31,352 nucleotides of DNA from a virus. Within the stretch, counting starts at the first letter, position 1; every line of letters starts with the position of its first letter. The stretch is from positions 1 through 31,352 of IMG/VR virus record IMGVR_UViG_3300042445_002197; one strand, given 5' to 3'. This document shows, piece by piece, positions 5,890 through 13,700 of the stretch. The notes beneath the pieces are model-generated. The model did no database searches. It had not been told where the DNA came from and saw only the letters and a program-made list of their open reading frames with translations. The translations under genes were made by a program, and so were the position numbers.

Positions 5890-6531
5890 ATGGCTAATCT
5901 TCACCCCGCACTAGTCAAAAAGGGCATTGAGCCTGGAACTGTTGCAGCATTTCTTGCTGTAGCACAGTTCTATGTTGGCACCAAGGAAAAGCCTAAGAAC
6001 AGTAACCACACCATTTTTGGTGCTTGGTATGGTGTTCAGACTGCTTGGTGTGCAATGTTTGTTTCTTACTGCCTAAACCACTCGGGCAATGGTAAAACCA
6101 TTAATGGTGCACAGTCCAAGAAGGGTTACGCGCTGTGCTCTAAGGGCATTTCTTGGTTTAAGAGGAAGAAGGCTTGGTTCCCTGTGAAGCAGGCTAAGCC
6201 TGGCGATGTTGCTTTCTTTGACTGGAATAATGACCACGCTCCTGACCACACTGGTATTGTGGTGAAGGTTGATCTGAAGCGTAAGCGTGTGTTGACCATT
6301 GAGGGTAACACTGGTCCTTCTAACTTGTCTAATGGTGGCATGGTTATGAAGCAGTGGCGTTCGATGTCAGTAATTATTGGCGTTGGCCGTCCAGCGTTCC
6401 CTGCGGCTGTTGTAGCCGCTCCAAAGACTCCACCGGCACCTGTAGTGGTTGAGGCAGTAAAACCTGTCCTTGACCCTGCTGTGGCTGCTTTGGTGGCTAA
6501 ACTCGAGGCTAACCCTAAGGAAAATATCTAA
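5890..6531 (+). CDS. CHAP-domain endolysin
   Basis: 213 residues. A CHAP/NlpC-type cysteine peptidase or amidase spans about residues 15-170: catalytic Cys54 in AWCAMFVSYC, His120 in DHTGIVVKV and an acidic/Asn partner in IEGNTG (138-142). GDVAFFDW (105-112) is the usual strand before the His. The C-terminus (175-213) is a Pro/Ala/Val-rich tail without a recognisable wall-binding repeat. No signal peptide is present, so release would depend on a holin. It cleaves peptidoglycan cross-links or the amide linkage. It lies between two membrane-protein genes and its stop overlaps the next start (TAATG), forming a lysis cassette. Confidence 0.9.
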   Translation: MANLHPALVKKGIEPGTVAAFLAVAQFYVGTKEKPKNSNHTIFGAWYGVQTAWCAMFVSYCLNHSGNGKTINGAQSKKGYALCSKGISWFKRKKAWFPVKQAKPGDVAFFDWNNDHAPDHTGIVVKVDLKRKRVLTIEGNTGPSNLSNGGMVMKQWRSMSVIIGVGRPAFPAAVVAAPKTPPAPVVVEAVKPVLDPAVAALVAKLEANPKENI

Positions 6532-6815
6532 TGTCGTTTGGTGCTCGTTTTAAGGCTGTTTTGGCTGTTCTAGGTGCTCTTGCCTGGCGTGGTTTCGGTA
6601 TCCTACTGTTTGTTATTGGTGGGGCTGCAGGTTCTGGTGCCATTTTCACTGGTGATCCATTTGTGGGTATTTTGATTGCTTGGTCTACTGTAATGATTGG
6701 TGTTGTTGGGGCTGTTGGTTATGCGATTGCTGTGACTGGTTCTGCTTCGTCTGATGATGTTGCTAAGGCTGCTCAGGATGCTGTTCAGAAGTTGAAGGAA
6801 GAAAAGGATAAGTAA
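6531..6815 (+). CDS. Two-TM holin
   Basis: 94 residues starting one base inside the endolysin stop. Two hydrophobic segments (about residues 8-32 and 42-66) joined by a short Gly/Asp loop (FTGDPF) precede a charged Lys/Glu C-terminal tail (VQKLKEEKDK). This matches class II holins, with both ends cytoplasmic, which open the membrane to let the endolysin reach the wall. Position directly after the endolysin supports the role. The exact family cannot be named from sequence alone. Confidence 0.75.
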   Translation: MSFGARFKAVLAVLGALAWRGFGILLFVIGGAAGSGAIFTGDPFVGILIAWSTVMIGVVGAVGYAIAVTGSASSDDVAKAAQDAVQKLKEEKDK

Positions 6816-7063
6816 TGCCTAACGATACTGGTTCTGGTATGAACCTAGACAAAATTCAGGCTCTTCGCAAGAAGATTGCGGCTGATGATGCTGCGTCTGG
6901 CCGTTCTGTTATGAAAGCCTACAAAAAGAATCGTGCCGAGTTCGAGAAAAAACTTGCGTACGAGAACTCTAAAGCGGGTTTTGATGCTCGTGTAGCGAAG
7001 CAGAAGATGGCCGAAAAGAAGAAGAAGTACAAAGCAACAATTGACAATTCTCCAACGTATTAA
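6815..7063 (+). CDS. Small Lys-rich protein, 82 aa
   Basis: Starts in a TAATG overlap with the holin stop. The product is predicted almost wholly helical and strongly basic, with many Lys and Ala (DKIQALRKKIAADDAASG, AKQKMAEKKKKYK). No membrane segment and no Cys. It is the first of three consecutive basic small genes that end the plus-strand operon. Such proteins may bind DNA or act in virion assembly; nothing visible decides between these. Family not recognised. Confidence 0.7.
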   Translation: MPNDTGSGMNLDKIQALRKKIAADDAASGRSVMKAYKKNRAEFEKKLAYENSKAGFDARVAKQKMAEKKKKYKATIDNSPTY

Positions 7064-7073
7064 GGAATAAATA

Positions 7074-7502
7074 ATGCCAAAAATGATGAAAGATGAAAAC
7101 GACTCATACCTGAAGCCTGGCCAGAAGGATGAGGACGATTCTTATGTAGGTAAGCCTAAGCCTAAGCCTAGGCTTCTTGAAAACCTTAAGAAAAAGTCTT
7201 CTTTTAAGCCTGGGATGGACATGATAAAGATGACTCCAGAGCAGAAGATGAACTCCCGTAAGCGTGCTTTAAGAAAGCGAATTAGCGGCGACCGCGCCAT
7301 GGGAACTGCTAGTTCTATCAGCGCTACTGTTCGCAAGACCGCTAACCGTAAAGACAATGCTGACCCTAAGAAGATTAAGAGCCTAGAAGGCATGTACATA
7401 AACGCCAAAAAGGGTGAAGCCGCAGGCAAGAAATATCTAAAGTCTATGGCCCCTAAAACTGTTCCTTCTAAGCCTTTGGTCAGCCCCGACCGCATGAAGT
7501 AG
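7074..7502 (+). CDS. Small Lys-rich protein, 142 aa
   Basis: The start has AAGGAATAAATA upstream, giving a fair ribosome binding site. The N-terminal ~35 residues alternate acidic and Pro/Lys stretches (DENDSYLKPGQKDEDDSY, then GKPKPKPR). The remainder is basic, Met-rich and probably largely disordered (MTPEQKMNSRKRALRKRI). The charge fits nucleic-acid or capsid-interior binding, but no domain is recognised. It lies between two other basic small genes and is likely co-transcribed with the lysis genes. Confidence 0.7.
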   Translation: MPKMMKDENDSYLKPGQKDEDDSYVGKPKPKPRLLENLKKKSSFKPGMDMIKMTPEQKMNSRKRALRKRISGDRAMGTASSISATVRKTANRKDNADPKKIKSLEGMYINAKKGEAAGKKYLKSMAPKTVPSKPLVSPDRMK

Positions 7503-7510
7503 GTTTAAAA

Positions 7511-7669
7511 ATGATGGACATGAAATCAAAGAAGACCCCTATGGGCGTTAAAATGATGAACAGTGGTAGCAAAAGTTCTTCATCAAAAAAAGATGCTTTG
7601 AAAAAGGCTGCTTCAAAGATTGGTTACAAGAAAATCAACACGTCAGGCTTAGACAACACCCAGATGTAA
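7511..7669 (+). CDS. Small Lys/Ser/Met-rich protein, 52 aa
   Basis: A 52-residue frame (MMDMKSKKTPMGVKMMNSGS and on) nine bases after the preceding stop and just before the operon's terminator. Composition matches its two upstream neighbours: Lys, Met and Ser rich with a short Ser run and KKAASKIGYKK. The upstream AGG is weak. The shared composition and fit within the operon are the main evidence that it is real. Function unknown. Confidence 0.6.
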   Translation: MMDMKSKKTPMGVKMMNSGSKSSSSKKDALKKAASKIGYKKINTSGLDNTQM

Positions 7670-7680
7670 ATTAGATAAAC

Positions 7681-7716
7681 GAAAACCCGCCCCAGGAAGA
7701 CTACGGGCGGGTTTTC
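7681..7716. terminator. Bidirectional terminator between convergent operons
   Basis: A perfect 12-bp stem GAAAACCCGCCC / GGGCGGGTTTTC with a 12-base loop. Because the stem begins with A residues and ends with T residues, a U-run is made in both directions. It lies 11 bases after the last plus-strand gene and 11 bases after the giant minus-strand gene, so it probably ends both operons. Confidence 0.85.
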
Positions 7717-7727
7717 TGCTTTTGGGG

Positions 7728-10700
7728 TTACTGTTGCAAGTCAGTCATGGTGGCAACGTATTCTTGCCAACCCTTGTTACGGTTTTCGATAGTGTCGCGC
7801 TCTTTGATTCGTAGACCGGTCAACCAGTTCAAAATAACCAGGTTTGTGTCTTTGGTGACTTGATCGGTAGTTTTCCCAACGTTTGATGCTCTTAATGCTT
7901 GCCCCGCAATTTGAGGAAAGAGCATTGCTGCAAGTTGATGTTCTGGACCTAAACCAAGTCGCTTAAACGCGTCTTCAACCAAAACTGGCATTGTTTCTTT
8001 TGTCCAACGGCCGCCCTGGGTAATTGGGGTTCCGTCCATGGTTTTGCCATTGAAATAGTCAAGAGGTAGGGATGCGGCGATAGGTAGCGATGCTATAGCA
8101 AAACGGTCCCAGGTTGCGCCAATGCTTTGACCTATCTGATTGGCAGGACTGTCGTAACCATTAAAACGAATTCCTGATAACCAACTGCCTGTTCCTAGTA
8201 GGTCTGTTGCAGGGTTGGATATGGTGAACGTGCGGAGTCGCCCGTCTTCATCAATGTATGTTGGGTCCATGTTTCCGCGAAGGTAACTTGGAACCAGTCC
8301 TGCTGGGTCAAAGTCACCAAACTGCTCAAGTTCCGCGCCCTGAGACTGCATGATTCCGTACTGGGCTTTTAGTCCAATAAGGATTGGCCCTGGTCTGTCT
8401 AGTAGGTTCATCATTACTGTTCCTAGAGTTTTGGCTCTCCAGGTGTAAAAAAGGATTCCCTGTCGCAAGTATTTTTGTGCAACATAACCTAGTCCCTGCA
8501 TTTGTGGGTGTATGCGGTTTACTTCTTTTGCTGCGTATTTAAATCCGTCGTCTAGGGTTTTCCAACTTGACTTTTGCAGGATTGAGGTGAACAGCGCAAC
8601 ACGCAACCAGTCGTCTCGCCCTGCAGCAACTTTTGCAATTTTGGTGTCAAAACGAGTGCCAAGCCCTGCGCGTTTGATTTTACCTAGGCTGCTGCCTGCT
8701 TCTCGTAGTGCATCGGTTCCACCTGCTTGAGTTTTTGGCACCGCACCTGCCCGCATAACGTAACCTTTACCAATAGCGTCGTAAGAAATTGCAACATCTT
8801 TTCCGCCTACCCTGATGACTACGCTGTTGTTAACAGTTGGGTCGTTTTCTGGGCGCACCTGGAACTCTTTTAAAGCAGGGGCAACTTTGAACTTATCAAT
8901 TGCTTTTAAAGCCTCTGCCTCGTCGATACCAATTTTTTCTACGTCTGCCCCCATTGCTTTCAGTATTTGTAACGAACGGTAATACGCTAATGGGCTTGCG
9001 ACGCCACCAGCGATAGCATTCCAAACAAAACCACCACCAGTGTTCTGGATCCAGTTTTTAGCAGTATAAGTAGTTGACGCTTTTTTCATAAAGTCTTGGA
9101 AGGGCTGGAAGAACAGCAAGAATCTACCAAAAGGGCCAGTTTTTTCTAAGTGCTTTACTCCAGTAAGGAATTTGGCTAGTTCTTGAAGTTCTGCAGCAAT
9201 CTGGCGAGGAATGTAATAACCTCTTGGAAGCAAGTAGATTAGTTCTTTTCCGTCGCTAGGGAAGGAAAGCGGCTTTATAGTTACCAAGTCTAGTTCTCTT
9301 GCCCGGGCGGGAGTAATGGAATCGATTGCGGTTCCGAAGGTGTCGATAACGCTGGCAGCAGAGGTTTGTAGTTCTTCACTGCGGCGCAGAGCAGCGTGGA
9401 TACCTACCAGGAAGTCGAATGGGTTTTGGATGTCCCATTCTTTCCATTGGTTAACAAAGTCTTCAGTGTTGCCCCTCTTCTGAAACTTCCAACCGTCGCT
9501 CAGGCGTTTAGGCTGTAGAACTTTCTTACCTGCTTCGTTTACTACTTCTTCCATGACTTCACGGTAGTTACCGGCACCCAGTTCACCAATGATGCGGTTC
9601 ATGATTACTTCGTTGTAGTTTGAGGATCGACCGATAAGGTTGCGCTGACCGCCACCAAAAATGGTTTTTGCAAACATCCAAACGTCTGCTACAGCCTCTT
9701 TAAGCAGCGTGTCGTCTGGTCCGATGAAGTCATCCAAAAGTTTTGCATCCTCAATTAGGTCAGCATATTCTCTCTTTGTAACCTTTTTGGCTAAAGGCTT
9801 TCCTGCTTCTGAGGTCAAGTTTTTTAGTCGACTCATAGCGGTCAAGGCTTTTACCAAAGATTCTTCTGGAGCCTGTTGAATAACTTTAAAAGCGTCTACT
9901 AAAACTTTTCTACCAGTCGCAGATTCATCTGCCGCATATTTAGGCATAATGCTGACAACATGCCTTGTAACATCTTCAGCGAACTGGGCTGTAGTGTTTT
10001 TAGTGTTTAGCGCAATTGCGGTAAGTGCATCACGGGTGTACTCCATTCCGTGGTTAGCGAACAGTTTAAACGTGTTGTTCATGGCTGAAATCCAGAAGTT
10101 TAACGAGAACTTGTTGTGACGGCCTGCGGTTTCGTTCAAACCAATTTCGTAGAGAAGGTCGTCATCTGCACCCATTTCGATGGCTTCATCAATTTTTTGA
10201 GCAAATGAGTCTTCAAAGATTACGTCTCGAGAGTCTTTTAGTGAGTCCAGGCGGGAGCCTGCTAGCCCTTCCTGGAACTCTTTAAGGGTTTTAGCCTCAG
10301 CACCTAGGACAATTCCGTCGGTGCTTTCTTTGGTTAGGATCATTTCTAGTGGACCCATTTTTGCACCGATTGCGGCGTTTAGGTCTAGGCGCGCCAACGC
10401 TTCCACAATAGGCTCTACTTGTTCGAATCCTAGTGCGTCGTTTAGTTCTTTTGCTGAGTCGATGACGGCTTGCATGTTTGTTCCGCTGCCGGACATGTTG
10501 CTTTCAAGCATTTTCTGCAAGTTAGTGATGATTGGCTTGCTAATCTTGTTTGCGTCGTAACGTAGTCTCTTGAAGGCAAAGGTGGCGTTTGCGGTGTGTC
10601 GTTTAAAGAGTTCCATAGCGTTTTCTGGTTTGGCTAGAACACCAACTACGTCTTCAATGATTTGGGTTACTCGCGCAAGACCTTTTTCGTCGGTAACGAG

Positions 10701-13700
10701 GCTTCCGATTGGGTTGCCTTTATCGTCAACTCCACGGGTAATTGTTTTGATGTCGTTAAACATTAGTTCACGCATCATGTACAGAAGGTCGCGGGCTTGC
10801 TCTTCAGAGAACCATTCGCCTTTTCGGTGGTGCATTGCCATCATTAGCGCACGCACTGGAGAGTAAAGCGAGGTGATTGGGATGCTGTTCATCGGACCTA
10901 CCGCAAACATGTTCTTAAACAGTGTTGGGCCTAGGACTTCGCCAATGTCTGCCATGGTTACGTAGGATCCGTAGTTTCCTAGTGCTCTTTTGCCTTCTTC
11001 GCTGATGTTTGACAACTTTTGACCAGTTGCTTTTATCAGGGTTGATAGTTCATTTTTGCCGTACAGGGTTAGGGTTGAACTTGGGTAGATGCCTCGGGCA
11101 TTTAACCATAGGTCGCGGAGGCGAAGAACCATAATGGCGCTTTCCGCAATGAACTGCTGGCGGCGAGGGTCTGCTACGTTGCGGAAACCTTTGTCTTCCG
11201 CAATTTTGCTTAGAGTTGAGAACATTAGTTTCTCTGACTCGTAAAGGTTTTCTTTATCAAAGTTGAGTTTGTAAGCAGCGTTTTCTGGGATTTCACCTTC
11301 GGCTGCCATTTGTTCAAGTTTGGCTTTTGAATACTTTGAGCGATACTGTCTACCCAAGATGTCTTCTTCAAGGAATTTTGCAATAGGCTTTTGACCTAAC
11401 CAACCAAAGTTACCTTTAACGTAACGGCCTACAGCAGTTCCACCAACAGCGCCAGCCAGGTCAATGATCCAAGATTGACCTGAAGCCTTTAGTTGGTTAA
11501 CTGTGGTTAGGAGCAGTTCGTAGGACTGGTCTACTGTGACTTCGTCATCAGGTAGGTCGTCCATCATTTTGCGAATAACGTCACCGTTTGGAACAACTAT
11601 TTCGCTAAAGAAGTCTGCAGTTCTAGCATCTCCGATTAAGAAAGTGCGCAACTGGCTGCGGCTCTTACTTAGGAACTCTAGAACATCTTTGCGTCCTAGT
11701 ACTTTGTCTGGCTTAATTAACTTGTCTGCACCCTTAATTCCAAGGCTGACTAGAATGTTTGCAATCTGTTCCTCAGTTGGGACAGGCTTACCGGTCTTCG
11801 GGTTGATCTGCCCAGGCTGTAGTTTGCTGTCTTTTCTTGGTAAGTAACTGTCGATTACGTCTTTGTAACTCTTGTATGGGCTGTTTCGACCAACTTTAGT
11901 CATGTTGATAAGGTGCTTCATTGCTGTAGCCCACTGGTCTTTGTCAGCAGAGGTCATGATTTCTTTGTTGCGAATCCAGGAAACGAACAGGCGGGGGTTG
12001 CCGTTTGCGATAACATCGTCAACGCTGGCTTTTCCGTCCCAGTTTGCAACAGGGTGTTTCACAACATCAGCATCTATTGCATCTTCAAGTTTTTTGACAA
12101 TCTTTTCAAAGTTTTCTTTTCTCTTTGAAAGTTTTTCTATACCGAGTTCGCCTTGTGTTACGGTGCGGGCAACTGCTTCTCTTCTGACTAGCGCCTGGTC
12201 TACTACGTTTTCGGCTAGGCTCATGTCGGTTGCGTGCCAGAAGCGTGCGTGGAGGTTTGCGCCGACACGTTCGATTGAGGTTTCGCTAACACGGATTTCT
12301 TGTTTGATAAAAGCGGTTAGGGACTTTAGGTCTACTGATAGTGGGAGTGAGCGGGCTGCTTCTTTTTTGGCGTCTGCTCGGGCTGCAGCGTTGACTGCTC
12401 TGTCGTAGTTTGACTCACGGACTCTGCGGATAAGGTTTTCTGCTACAACTTGCTGTGGTTCTTTGCTTTTGCCAGGTTTTGGCTTTGGAATGGCTTTTAC
12501 CGCCTGAATTAACCTCGCCACGTCGACGTGAGAGACTTCTGTTCCACTGGCAGGTACAAACACCTTCTCGCCCCTCTTAAGCCCTCCTAGGGTCTTCTGG
12601 AGGCTTTCTCCGAGTTGTGCGACTAAACCTCTGGTTATTTCGTCCAAAGCAAGAATTGTGTTTCCTAGCGCTTTTTCTGCGGCTTTGACGGCTTCTGGGA
12701 AGTCTGGGTTGATTAGATCGCTTGCCCGAACAGAGTTGCCGCCCATTAACCTTTCATTGTAAGTTTTTTGCGGCATAAGAACTTTGCCGGACATCCAGCC
12801 ATCGAGTTTTACTTTGCGGGCAGCAACGTCTTCGAGCAGGTCAGCATATAGTGCTTCTGCCTCTTTAATTAGGCGCTCTTCGTTGGCTAGAATCACCTTG
12901 TTTGACAGTTTGTTACCTGTTTGGCGACCAATGTTTCTAGTGTTGGTTTCAACTGAGTGGAGAAGGGCTGGGGTTACAAACTCAGTCCAAGCCTCATCCT
13001 TGGACAGTTCAACTATTGCAGCGGCTTGTTCCGACTTTTTCCGAATAGTGCTGAGCAGAGGGATGCCTGCCCTTTGAGCCAGCATGTCAATGTGGTCTGC
13101 GAAACGGCCACCTTCAAGTGAGTATTGGTGGCGGCTGGCAGAGTAAGCGTATGCAATGAACTCTGAACGCTGTCGATCGGCTGACTTTGCTTCTACGTGT
13201 GCAAAAACTTTTGGTAAAGCACTTCGGCTGAGTTGCCCCATACGGCTACTTCTGGTCCTAGTTACTGCAGCAAAGATTGCAGCAGCATCACCGTTTGGAG
13301 ATAAACCTAAAGCGTCCAAGTCAATTAGTGCTTTAATCTTTTTTGCATTCAACTGTTCCAGGTAGTCGCTTGCTTTCTTTATGTCGGCAGGGCTGACAAG
13401 TTCGGTGCGAAGTTTGTTGCGCTTCAAAGCGATGTCCATCAACTCAATGATTTTGTCGTCGTTAAGTTTGGTGATGTTCTTTGAGGTAATAACGGTTTTC
13501 TTACCGTTTATGTCTAAGGTTATGGTTTTCTTGTCGGCTTCTGCAGAAAGCAACTGGCGGGCTTTAGTGAACTTTTGGGCAGAAACTTGGGAGAGGGCTT
13601 CAGAGATTTTGTCAATGTCTACCCCTCTTGCACTGTCAACTACTTCAAGGGCTTCTTTTGGTAAGCCGATGCGGCCAAGGATGTTTAGAACAGACTTGTC

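Noticed and set aside
11872-12408. 178-residue plus-strand frame inside the giant gene (also 13930-14457 and others)
   Set aside because: Shadow frames antisense to the continuous 2699-codon gene; Ser-rich composition typical of antisense reading.
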